64,000 nucleotides of DNA from Spirillospora albida (GTDB taxonomy: Bacteria; Actinomycetota; Actinomycetes; Streptosporangiales; Streptosporangiaceae), in contig NZ_JOFJ01000006.1 in NCBI RefSeq assembly GCF_000718255.1, positions 124,001 to 188,000 of the forward strand. The letters are read 5' to 3'. Positions 7,388 through 14,859 of the stretch are shown piece by piece. The first letter of the stretch is position 1. Each line of letters opens with the position of its first letter. A model generated the notes under the pieces. It had not been told where the DNA came from and searched no databases. It saw only the letters and a program-made list of their open reading frames with translations. A program made the position numbers and the translations under genes.

Positions 7388-8691
7388 TGCCCGTCGTCGT
7401 CACCGCCGGGCACGCTGGGCACGGCAAGTCGTCCCTCGTCCGCGCCCTCGCCGGCCTCGGCGCCGCGCCGGGCGTCGCGTTCGCGGACCTTCCCGCCGCG
7501 CTGCCCGCCTGGCTCGCCGCCGCCGGCCCGGCGTCCGCCGTGCTCTTCGCCGTCGCCGCCGACCGGGGCTGGCGCGAGCAGTCCCAGGAGCACCTGGACG
7601 CCCTGGCCGCGCTCGGCGTCCGGCACGGCGTCCTCGCGATCACGTTCGCGGACGCCGCCGACCCCCGGCACGCCCTCCGGCAGGCCCGCGACCGGCTCGC
7701 CGGGACGGTGCTGCGCGGCGCCGAGGCCGTCCCGGTCAGCACCGCTACCGGCGCCGGGCTGGCCGCGCTCGCCGCCGCCCTGGACCGGCTGGCCGGGCGG
7801 CTGCCCGTCCCCGACCCGGACGCGCCCGTCCGGCTGTGGGCGGACGGCGCGCACCACGCCGCCGGGACGGCCGCCATCACGGGCACCCTCTCCGCCGGGA
7901 CGCTCCACGTCGGGGACGAGCTGCTGCTCATGCCGGCGGAGCGGCGGGTCGTCCTCACCGCGATCGAGACGGCGGGGGAGTCCCGCACGTCGGTGCGGGC
8001 CCCCGCGCGGGTGACCGCGGAGTTCCCCGCGTCCCGGCCGCCCGGCGGCGGCGCCCTGGTCACCCCCGGCCGCTGGACGCCCACCTCCTGCGTCGACGTC
8101 CGCACCCGGTTCGGCGCCGCGGCGGGGCGCCTCGCCCGCCGGGCGACCCTGCACGTGGGCGCGGCGGCCGTCCCCGTCCGGCTCCGCCCGCTCGGCCCCG
8201 ACACCGCCCGGCTGACGCTCAACGCCCGGCTCCCCCTGCACGCCGGCGACACCGGCGTCCTGCGCGCCCCCGAGCAGGGGACGGTCGCGGGCGTGAGCGT
8301 CCTGGACCTCCGCCCGCCCCCGCTGGTGCGGCCCGGCGCCGGGGCCGCCCGCGCCCGCGAGCTGGCGTCCTGGCCGGACCGCCCGGACGGCCGGACCGTC
8401 CTGCGCCGGCACGGGCTCCTGCGCCGCGCCGACCTCCCGCCGATGGGCTGCGCGCCCCCGCCGGACGCGATCGACCTGCCGGACGGCTGGCTCGCCGACC
8501 CGGCCCACTGGGCGGCCCTGCGCGGCCGCCTCGCCGCCGAGGTGGCCCGGCACGCCGCCGCCCACCCGGCGGCGCCCGGCCTTCCGATGGAGACCCTCCG
8601 GCTGCGGCTCGGCCTGCCGTCCCGGCGGCTGGTGCCCGTCCTGGCCGAGCCGCCCCTGCGGATCGAACGCGGCCGCGTGCACGCTTCATGA
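7387..8691 (+). CDS. Degenerate/truncated SelB-like selenocysteine elongation factor
   Basis: The 434-residue protein aligns with actinobacterial SelB along most of its length but is eroded. The P-loop is GHAGHGKSS (residues 8-16) where SelB has GHVDHGKST. About 35-40 residues of switch I are missing. The G3 motif DVPGH reads DLPAA (34-38), removing the catalytic His, and the Lys of the G4 motif is Phe in TFAD (86-89). Domain II (VRLWADG, ITGTLSAGTLHVGDELLL) and the first winged-helix segments are recognisable, but it stops at GRVHAS without the last winged helices that bind the SECIS hairpin in E. coli SelB (614 residues). The ATG at 7387 follows AGGAG. It is probably not a functional canonical SelB; decay or a new role are both possible. 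Confidence 0.8.
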   Translation: MPVVVTAGHAGHGKSSLVRALAGLGAAPGVAFADLPAALPAWLAAAGPASAVLFAVAADRGWREQSQEHLDALAALGVRHGVLAITFADAADPRHALRQARDRLAGTVLRGAEAVPVSTATGAGLAALAAALDRLAGRLPVPDPDAPVRLWADGAHHAAGTAAITGTLSAGTLHVGDELLLMPAERRVVLTAIETAGESRTSVRAPARVTAEFPASRPPGGGALVTPGRWTPTSCVDVRTRFGAAAGRLARRATLHVGAAAVPVRLRPLGPDTARLTLNARLPLHAGDTGVLRAPEQGTVAGVSVLDLRPPPLVRPGAGAARARELASWPDRPDGRTVLRRHGLLRRADLPPMGCAPPPDAIDLPDGWLADPAHWAALRGRLAAEVARHAAAHPAAPGLPMETLRLRLGLPSRRLVPVLAEPPLRIERGRVHAS

Positions 8692-8782
8692 ACCGCCCCG
8701 GAGCGGGAAAAACCCGTTGATACGGCCCGGTCTCTTCTGGCCTCATAGATCGCGGTCCGGTTCCCCGTTCTAAGGAGAAGGC

Positions 8783-9976
8783 ATGCCGTACCAGACGCTC
8801 AAGGGCGGCCGCGTTCCCATCCGGATGTGGACCGACCCCGCCACCGTCGAGCACGTCGCGCTCGACCAGCTCCGCAACGTCTCCGCCCTGCCGTGGGTGG
8901 AGGGCCTCGCCGTCATGCCGGACGTCCACTTCGGCAAGGGCGCCACGGTCGGGTCCGTGATCGCCATGCGCGACGCGGTGTCCCCGGCCGCGGTCGGCGT
9001 CGACATCGGCTGCGGGATGACCGCCGCCAGGTCGACGCTCACCGTCGAGGACATGCCGGACGACCTGTCCGGCCTGCGAGGCCGCCTGGAGAAGGCGATC
9101 CCGGTCGGCCGCGGCGCCCACAAGCACGAGGTCGACCCGTCCGCCCTGCCCGGCCTGAGGGAGCGCGGCTGGTACGAGTTCTGGAAGGACGCGGAGAACC
9201 TGCACCGCGGCGTCCGGTCCCGCCTCGGCCGCGCCCGCAGCCAGATGGGGACGCTCGGCGGCGGGAACCACTTCCTGGAGCTGTGCGCGGACGACGACGG
9301 CGCCATCTGGCTCGTCCTGCACTCCGGGTCGCGCAACATCGGCAACGCGCTCGCCGAGCAGCACATCGAGGCCGCCCGCGCCCTGCCGCACAACCAGGAC
9401 CTGCCGGACCCCGACCTCGCCGTGTTCATCTCCGGCACCCCGAAGATGGACGCCTACCGCCACGACCTCTTCTGGGCGCAGGAGTACGCGCGCCGCAACC
9501 GCGCCGTCATGATGGCGCTCGCGCAGAACGTCGTGACGCAGCGCTTCGGGCCGCACCGGTGCCGCTGGGAGCAGCAGATCTCCTGCCACCACAACTACGT
9601 GGCGGAGGAGGAGTACGACGGCGTCGAGCTGCTCGTCACCCGCAAGGGCGCGATCCGCGCGGGCGCCGGCGACCTCGGCATCATCCCGGGCTCGATGGCG
9701 ACGGGCACCTACATCGTCCGCGGCCTCGGCAACCCGACCGCGTACAACTCCGCGTCGCACGGCGCGGGCCGGCTCATGAGCCGCAACAAGGCCCGCAAGA
9801 GCTTCACGGTGGACGACCTGATCGAGCAGACGAAGGGCGTCGAGTGCCGCAAGGACGGCGGCGTCATCGACGAGATCCCCGGTGCCTACAAGGACCTGGA
9901 GTCGGTGATGGCGGCCCAGTCCGATCTCGTCGAGGTGGTGGCGCACCTGCGCCAGCTCATCTGCGTGAAGGGCTGA
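8783..9976 (+). CDS. rtcB: RNA-splicing ligase RtcB
   Basis: RtcB joins RNA 2',3'-cyclic phosphate or 3'-phosphate ends to 5'-OH ends using GTP and Mn. The 397-residue protein has the family's metal and guanylylation residues: MPDVHFGKG, GVDIGCGM (Asp74, Cys77), GGGNHFLEL, HSGSRNIG, and the nucleotidylated His326 in SASHGAGR. The ATG is preceded by AAGGAGAAGG, one of the strongest ribosome binding sites in the window. No archease or RtcA gene is adjacent. It lies 91 bases after the selB-like gene on the same strand. A role in tRNA repair or processing is inferred from the family. Confidence 0.95.
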   Translation: MPYQTLKGGRVPIRMWTDPATVEHVALDQLRNVSALPWVEGLAVMPDVHFGKGATVGSVIAMRDAVSPAAVGVDIGCGMTAARSTLTVEDMPDDLSGLRGRLEKAIPVGRGAHKHEVDPSALPGLRERGWYEFWKDAENLHRGVRSRLGRARSQMGTLGGGNHFLELCADDDGAIWLVLHSGSRNIGNALAEQHIEAARALPHNQDLPDPDLAVFISGTPKMDAYRHDLFWAQEYARRNRAVMMALAQNVVTQRFGPHRCRWEQQISCHHNYVAEEEYDGVELLVTRKGAIRAGAGDLGIIPGSMATGTYIVRGLGNPTAYNSASHGAGRLMSRNKARKSFTVDDLIEQTKGVECRKDGGVIDEIPGAYKDLESVMAAQSDLVEVVAHLRQLICVKG

Positions 9977-10014
9977 CGGCCGGATCGCGATGTGTGAGAC
10001 CCCGGCCGTCCGAA

Positions 10015-10075
10015 TAGTGTGGAGTGGTCAACGGCCGGACGGCCCGCGGGTGCGGGCCGTCCCCAGCAGGAAGGG
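10015..10075 (+). promoter_or_regulatory. moaA 5' leader with strong hairpin
   Basis: A TAGTGT hexamer at 10015-10020 could be a -10 element. Downstream, 10037-10047 pairs perfectly with 10052-10062 (11 bp, GGGT loop), ending just before the AGGAAGGGG ribosome binding site of moaA. The position suggests control of translation or transcription of moaA, but I could not recognise the published Moco RNA motif. A separate 8-bp hairpin (9976-9983 with 10002-10009) lies at the rtcB stop and lacks a U-tract. Confidence 0.45.
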
Positions 10076-10081
10076 GTGCCC

Positions 10082-11071
10082 GTGCTGGTCGACACCTTCG
10101 GGCGTACCGCGACCGATCTCCGGGTCTCCCTGACCGACCGATGCAACCTGCGGTGCTCGTACTGCATGCCGCCGGAGGGCCTGGACTGGCTGCCCAAACC
10201 GGAGGTGCTCACCGACGACGAGGTGGTGCGGCTCGTCACCGTCGGGGTCCGCGACCTCGGGATCACCGAGGTCCGCTACACCGGCGGCGAGCCGCTGCTG
10301 CGGCGCGGCCTGCCGGAGATCGTCCGCCGGACGGCCGCGCTGGCGCCACGCCCGCAGATCTCCCTCACCACCAACGGCATCGGCCTGGCGCGGCTGGCGG
10401 GGGCGCTCGCCGGCGCCGGGCTCGACCGGGTCAACGTGTCCCTTGACACCCTCGACCCCGCCGTCTTCAAGCGGCTCGCCCACCGCGACCGGCACGCCGA
10501 CGTGCTCGCCGGGCTGAGCGCGGCGCGCGACGCCGGGCTGGCCCCCGTCAAGATCAACGCGGTGCTGATGCGGGGGATCAACGACCACGAGGCCGTCCCG
10601 CTGCTGCGCTTCTGCCTCGAGAACGGCTACCGGCTCCGGTTCATCGAGCAGATGCCGCTGGACGCCCAGCACGGCTGGTCCCGTGACGGCATGATCACGG
10701 CGGACGAGATCCTCGCCCGGCTCGGCGAGGAGTTCTCCCTCGCCCCCGACGACCGCGAGGACCGCGGCAGCGCCCCCGCCGAGACGTTCCTGGTCGACGG
10801 CGGCCCCGCGACCGTCGGCGTGATCGGCTCGGTCACCCGGCCGTTCTGCGGCGCCTGCGACCGGGTCCGGCTCACCGCCGACGGGCAGATCCGCAACTGC
10901 CTGTTCGCGACCGACGAGTCCAACCTCCGGGACGCGCTGCGCGGCGGCGCCACCGACGACGAGATCGCCGAGCGCTGGCGCAAGGCCGTGTGGACCAAGC
11001 GCGCCGGCCACGGCATCGACGACCCGTCCTTCCTGCAGCCCGCCCGGCCCATGTCGGCCATCGGCGGCTGA
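10082..11071 (+). CDS. moaA: GTP 3',8-cyclase MoaA (molybdenum cofactor)
   Basis: MoaA is a radical-SAM enzyme that performs the first step of molybdopterin synthesis with MoaC. The N-terminal cluster motif CNLRCSYC gives Cys21, Cys25 and Cys28; TGGEPLLR follows; the C-terminal cluster is formed by CGACDRVRL and the Cys of QIRNC; and the protein ends in the Gly-Gly pair (SAIGG) needed for activity. Length is 329 residues. I chose the GTG at 10082 because AGGAAGGGG is correctly spaced from it; a GTG at 10076 touches the ribosome binding site. mobA begins ten bases downstream, so the two are cotranscribed. Confidence 0.95.
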   Translation: MLVDTFGRTATDLRVSLTDRCNLRCSYCMPPEGLDWLPKPEVLTDDEVVRLVTVGVRDLGITEVRYTGGEPLLRRGLPEIVRRTAALAPRPQISLTTNGIGLARLAGALAGAGLDRVNVSLDTLDPAVFKRLAHRDRHADVLAGLSAARDAGLAPVKINAVLMRGINDHEAVPLLRFCLENGYRLRFIEQMPLDAQHGWSRDGMITADEILARLGEEFSLAPDDREDRGSAPAETFLVDGGPATVGVIGSVTRPFCGACDRVRLTADGQIRNCLFATDESNLRDALRGGATDDEIAERWRKAVWTKRAGHGIDDPSFLQPARPMSAIGG

Positions 11072-11081
11072 GGCGGCCGGG

Positions 11082-11672
11082 ATGCGGTTCGACGCCGTCC
11101 TGCCGGCCGGCGGGCGGGCGCGGCGGTTCGGCGGCGCCGACAAGCCCGCCGCGTCCGCCGGGGGGCGCACCCTGCTCGAATGGGCGGCCGGGGCGGCGGA
11201 GGGCGCGTCCCGGCTGATCGTGGTCGGGCCCGCCCGCGCCGTGCTGCCCGGCGCGATCGTCGTCCGGGAGGATCCGCCCGGCGGCGGTCCGGTGCCCGCG
11301 CTCCGCGCCGGGCTCGCCGAGGTCCGCGCGCCGCTGCTGGCGCTGCTCGCCGCCGACCTGCCGTTCCTTCGCGCCGCGCACGTGTCCTCGCTGCTGGCGG
11401 CCGTGGGCGACGGCGCCGGCGCCGTCCTCGCGGACGACACCGGACATCCGCAGTGGCTCGCCGGATGCTGGCGCACCGCCGTCCTGCGGGACGCCCTCGC
11501 CGGATACTCCGGGGCGTCGCTGCGCGGGCTGCTCGGCCCCCTGGAACCCGTGCCGGTCGCGGTGCCCGCCGGCGCGCGCCCGCCCTGGTACGACTGCGAC
11601 ACCCCCGAACGGCTGGCGGACGCGGACCGCCTGCTCAGGACGTGCGAGAGTGAGAGCCATGTCGGTACTTGA
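11082..11672 (+). CDS. mobA: Molybdenum cofactor guanylyltransferase MobA-like
   Basis: The protein carries the nucleotidyltransferase signature LPAGGRARRFGGADKP at its N-terminus and the AADLPF metal-binding segment, as in MobA, which attaches GMP to molybdopterin to give the MGD cofactor used by formate dehydrogenases. At 196 residues it is of normal length. It follows moaA by ten bases and overlaps the next gene by 14 bases, so the three genes form one unit. The position beside moaA and near fdhD supports the role; a related NTP-transferase activity cannot be excluded. Confidence 0.85.
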   Translation: MRFDAVLPAGGRARRFGGADKPAASAGGRTLLEWAAGAAEGASRLIVVGPARAVLPGAIVVREDPPGGGPVPALRAGLAEVRAPLLALLAADLPFLRAAHVSSLLAAVGDGAGAVLADDTGHPQWLAGCWRTAVLRDALAGYSGASLRGLLGPLEPVPVAVPAGARPPWYDCDTPERLADADRLLRTCESESHVGT

Positions 11673-11910
11673 GAACTGGATGGAAGCCGTCTGCGGCGAG
11701 CTCGGCGTCGACCGCGCGGAGATCGACCGCGACCTCGTGCTGGACCTCGCCCGGGACGTCGCGCACGGCGTCGCCCGGCCCGGCGCGCCGCTCACCGCCT
11801 ACCTCCTCGGCCTCGCCGTCGGCCGGGGCGCCCCCGCCCGGGACGCCGCGGCCCGGCTCACCGAGCTGGCCGAGGAGTGGGCGCCCGCCCTCCCCGAGGC
11901 GTCCGCCTAG
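11659..11910 (+). CDS. DUF6457-type small protein of the molybdopterin cluster
   Basis: The 83-residue helical protein (MSVLENWMEAVCGELGVD..., DLARDVAHGVARPGAPL) resembles the DUF6457 proteins found next to, or fused with, MobA-type transferases in actinobacteria. The ATG at 11659 lies inside the end of mobA with a GAGAGTGAGAG ribosome binding region, so it is translationally coupled. No catalytic motif is visible. A helper role for MobA is inferred only from context. Confidence 0.75.
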   Translation: MSVLENWMEAVCGELGVDRAEIDRDLVLDLARDVAHGVARPGAPLTAYLLGLAVGRGAPARDAAARLTELAEEWAPALPEASA

Positions 11911-11914
11911 CCCG

Positions 11915-12142
11915 TCAGCCGTCCCGGCCGGCGACCGGGACGACGTCGCGCAGGAAGCCGCGGCGGTCCAGGAACGCCGACAGGCTCTCCCGGTGGCCGT
12001 CGCAGGCGAGCCAGATCTTCCGCCGCTCCGGCGTGTGGATCTTGGGGTTGTTCCAGCGCAGCGCCCACACGGCGTCGGCGCGGCAGCCCTTCGCCGAGCA
12101 CAGCAGGTCGTCGGGGGCGGTGTCGGGAGGCGCGTCGGTCAC
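11915..12142 (-). CDS. Small putative zinc-binding protein next to kmo
   Basis: A 75-residue frame begins at a GTG (12142) after TTGGGGGT. It contains CSAKGC and, later, CDGHRESL, which together could bind zinc, with the Trp-rich ALRWNNPKIHTPERRK between them. Proteins of this shape are widespread in actinobacteria and are often labelled acetone carboxylase, a label that has no support here. It is 29 bases downstream of kmo on the same strand and may belong to its operon, and is convergent with the DUF6457 gene (4-base gap). Function unknown. Confidence 0.7.
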   Translation of the reverse strand: MTDAPPDTAPDDLLCSAKGCRADAVWALRWNNPKIHTPERRKIWLACDGHRESLSAFLDRRGFLRDVVPVAGRDG

Positions 12143-12171
12143 ACCCCCAACTGTGGCATACCGCCCGTCCG

Positions 12172-13473
12172 TCACCGGCGGCGCCGTACCGCCCGCGCGC
12201 CCAGGGCCAGCAGGGCGGCGCCGCCGAGCGCGGCCGCGCCCAGCGCGGCGTTCTGCCGCCGGATCCGCGCCGGGATCTCCGCGTAAGGCAGCGTGGAGAA
12301 CGACACCAGCTCGTACCGGGACACGTACCGGCCAGCGAGCCGCCGCTCCAGTGCGTGCCGCACGGCCTGCCGCGCCCGGTACACCGGCGACGATACCCGG
12401 TCGCGCATCTCGATGAAGTTGTCGAGGGCCATCTCGGCGATGGCGTCGGTGTTGGGCTTGCGGCGCTCCTCGTACGCGGCGAGGGCCCGCGCCCAGTCGC
12501 CGCCCGTCTCGGCCAGGCACCGGTCGATCTCGATGCAGTCCTCGAACGCGCAGTTCGCGCCCTGCCCGAAGAACGGGACGATCGCGTGCGCCGCGTCCCC
12601 GAGCAGCGCCGCGATCGCGCCGTCGCCGCGCCGGACCCACGGCCGGCACCGGACGGTGACCAGCGACCCGACGGGGTTGCGCCGGTAGTCGTCCGCCAGG
12701 TCGGGCATGAGGCCGGCGACGTCCGGATAGCGCTCGGCGAAGTGGGCGGCGATCTCCGCGTCCGTGCCGAGCGCATCGAAGTCGTCCTGCGGCCAGAACA
12801 GCGTGCAGGTGAACGACCGGTCGAGGTTCGGCAGCGCGATCATCATGGCGGTGCCGCGCGGCCAGATGTGCAGCGCGTCCGGGTCGAGCGCGAAGTCCCC
12901 GTCCCTCGGCGGGACGGTCAGCTCCTTGTACCTGTGGTCGAGGAAGTCGGTACCGGCGTCCAGGTCCAGGGACGCGCGGACCGCGCTGTACGCGCCGTCG
13001 CCCGCCAGGATCACCTCGGCGGGCTCGGTGCCCCCGCCCTCCGTCCGCAGGAGCCCCGCCTCCAGGTCGGCGCCGGTGATCCGCGCCGCGAACCGCAGCG
13101 CGACGCCCGGGGTGGCCTCGGCGGTGTCCAGCAGCGCGGCGTTCAGCTCCGCGCGGCCGATCGAGTTGATGGCGCGCGTCCCGTCCGCGCTGTAGGGCTG
13201 GAAGTTCACGGCGCCGCCGAGAGGGTGCACCATCCGCCCGTGCATCGGCAGCGCCCGCTTGAGCGCCTCGTCCCGCAGGCCGACCTGCTCCAGCGCCGCC
13301 AGCCCTCGCGCGGAGATCGCCAGGTTGATCGACCGGCCGCGCTCCGCGCCCGCGACCCGGGGGTCGGGCCGCCGCTCGTAGACGGTCACGGGGACGCCGC
13401 GCCGCCCGAGCAGCACGGCCAGCAGGCATCCGGCGAGCCCGGCCCCGACGATCGCGACCCGTTCCTCAGCCAT
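12172..13473 (-). CDS. kmo: Kynurenine 3-monooxygenase
   Basis: This 433-residue FAD monooxygenase hydroxylates kynurenine to 3-hydroxykynurenine with NADPH and O2. The dinucleotide-binding GAGLAG motif opens the protein, SINLAISARG is characteristic of KMO, and GDAAHAIVPFFGQGANC is the flavin motif with the KMO-specific PFFGQGAN. The C-terminus carries a hydrophobic helix (AALGAAALGGAALLALGA) and a basic tail RAVRRRR, recalling the membrane anchor of eukaryotic KMO. It overlaps the preceding tryptophan dioxygenase gene by 8 bases, so they are cotranscribed. No kynureninase gene is in the window. Confidence 0.92.
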   Translation of the reverse strand: MAEERVAIVGAGLAGCLLAVLLGRRGVPVTVYERRPDPRVAGAERGRSINLAISARGLAALEQVGLRDEALKRALPMHGRMVHPLGGAVNFQPYSADGTRAINSIGRAELNAALLDTAEATPGVALRFAARITGADLEAGLLRTEGGGTEPAEVILAGDGAYSAVRASLDLDAGTDFLDHRYKELTVPPRDGDFALDPDALHIWPRGTAMMIALPNLDRSFTCTLFWPQDDFDALGTDAEIAAHFAERYPDVAGLMPDLADDYRRNPVGSLVTVRCRPWVRRGDGAIAALLGDAAHAIVPFFGQGANCAFEDCIEIDRCLAETGGDWARALAAYEERRKPNTDAIAEMALDNFIEMRDRVSSPVYRARQAVRHALERRLAGRYVSRYELVSFSTLPYAEIPARIRRQNAALGAAALGGAALLALGARAVRRRR

Positions 13474-14263
13474 GGAGGGGCGCCTCCTCGACCTGCGATC
13501 GGACCTCCCACAGGTCGGGGAACGCGGGCCGGAACAGCGTGTCGCGCAGGTAGTCCGCGCCCGCCGAGCCGCCCGTGCCGATCTTGGCGCCGATCGTCCG
13601 CTCCACCATCTTGAGGTGCCGGTACCGCCACTCCTGGATGCCCTCGTCCATGTCGACGAGCGCCTCGCAGACCTCGGCCCCGGGCCCGGACTCGTCGGCG
13701 TAGACGTGCAGCAGGGCCTTCTGGACCTCGGCGCTCGCCTCCCACGGCCGCGACGGGTCGCGTTCGAGGGCCTCCGCCGGGACGGGGCAGCCGCGCCCGG
13801 CCAGGTACCGCAGCAGCGAGTCGAACACCGAGGGCCGCGCGATCGCCGCCCGCAGCCGGGGGTCGTCGCGCAGGTCGGACGCGGGGAACCCGCGCCGCCC
13901 GAAGACCGCCTCGATCTCGCGGAACTGGGCGCTCTGGAACCCGCTGGAGGTCCCGAGCGCGCCCCGGAAGGCCGCGAACTGCCGGGGCGTCATCGTCTCC
14001 AGCACGTCGAGCTGCCCGACCACCGTCTTGAGGATCTTCGCGATCCGCCGCGCGGTGTGCAGCGAGCCGCCGCTGTTGCCGGCCTCGAGCCGCCGCTGCA
14101 GCAGCTCGGCCTCGTGCAGGATCTGCTTGAACCACAGCTCGTACACCTGATGGATGATCACGAACAGCAGCTCGTCGTGGGCGGCGGTCCGGGTCTCCTG
14201 GCAGTCGAGCAGGTCGTCCAGCCGCAGGTATCCGCCGTACGTCATTGTCGGCGAATCCGTCAT
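13466..14263 (-). CDS. kynA: Tryptophan 2,3-dioxygenase
   Basis: The 265-residue heme enzyme opens the indole ring of tryptophan to N-formylkynurenine. Signature segments are YGGYLRLDDLLDCQ, the FVIIHQVYELWFKQ helix with the substrate-facing His, QFREIEAVFG, and the C-terminal GTGGSAGADYLRDTL that closes over the substrate. The ATG at 14263 has a GAGGAGGCTGC ribosome binding site and gives the normal start; an in-frame ATG at 14299 lies in the putative operator. It is the first gene of the kynA-kmo operon. Confidence 0.93.
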   Translation of the reverse strand: MTDSPTMTYGGYLRLDDLLDCQETRTAAHDELLFVIIHQVYELWFKQILHEAELLQRRLEAGNSGGSLHTARRIAKILKTVVGQLDVLETMTPRQFAAFRGALGTSSGFQSAQFREIEAVFGRRGFPASDLRDDPRLRAAIARPSVFDSLLRYLAGRGCPVPAEALERDPSRPWEASAEVQKALLHVYADESGPGAEVCEALVDMDEGIQEWRYRHLKMVERTIGAKIGTGGSAGADYLRDTLFRPAFPDLWEVRSQVEEAPLHG

Positions 14264-14285
14264 AGCAGCCTCCTCGCGGGCATAA

Positions 14286-14323
14286 CGGATGTGATCCACA
14301 GCATAGGGGATCGCTCACATCCG
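14286..14323 (-). promoter_or_regulatory. Putative kynA promoter/operator: inverted repeat flanking the -10
   Basis: A 9-bp perfect inverted repeat, CGGATGTGA (14286-14294) and TCACATCCG (14315-14323), brackets a TATGCT hexamer read on the minus strand (14305-14300) that suits a -10 element for kynA. The symmetry around the promoter suggests binding of a dimeric regulator. The neighbouring MarR gene is one candidate, but its own putative operator has a different sequence. Confidence 0.5.
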
Positions 14324-14345
14324 AGGGCCGCGCCGCGTCCCGGCC

Positions 14346-14840
14346 TCAGCTGACCTCGCCGGCGGTGACGCGGACGGCGTGGAGGCTGCGGGTGATCTCG
14401 GCGGCCTGGGCGGCGGCGAGGCCGGCGATGCCGAAGGCGGACTCGTTGAGCGCGGCGGTGGCCTCCTCGGCGAGCTCGCGGCCCGCCGGCGTGATGGTGG
14501 CGAGGACGACGCGGCGGTCGTCGGGCGAGGGGCGGCGGCCGACGAGGCCGCGGCTCTCCAGGCGTCCGATCACGTTGGTGACGGAGGCGGGGTGGACCAT
14601 CAGGCGGGTGCCCATCTTGCCCATCGGGAGCGTCCCGGTGCGGGTGAAGGCGAGCAGGCGCAGGGCCTCGTAGGCCGCGAAGGTCAGCCCGTAGGGTTTG
14701 AGGACGGCCTCGATGCGGCTCAGCAGCAGCTGCTGGGCGCGCATCACCGAGGTGACGGCGGCCATGTGGTCGGCGTGCTCGGGCCAGCGCGCGCTCCACT
14801 GGCGGTGGGCCTCGGCGATGGGATCGAGGGCTTCGGGCAT
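14346..14840 (-). CDS. MarR-family transcriptional regulator
   Basis: The 164-residue protein has the MarR winged-helix layout: a recognition region LMVHPASVTNVIGRLESRGL followed by the wing RRPSPDDRRVVLATITPAG. I chose the ATG at 14840, which follows GGTGGGG, over an upstream in-frame start at 14912 that would run through the operator. It is divergent from icmF, with the palindromic element at 14893-14912 between them, so control of icmF (and itself) by an acyl-CoA-type ligand is the simplest reading. Ligand unknown. Confidence 0.9.
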   Translation of the reverse strand: MPEALDPIAEAHRQWSARWPEHADHMAAVTSVMRAQQLLLSRIEAVLKPYGLTFAAYEALRLLAFTRTGTLPMGKMGTRLMVHPASVTNVIGRLESRGLVGRRPSPDDRRVVLATITPAGRELAEEATAALNESAFGIAGLAAAQAAEITRSLHAVRVTAGEVS

Positions 14841-14859
14841 TGCCCCACCGTAGGTGGTC

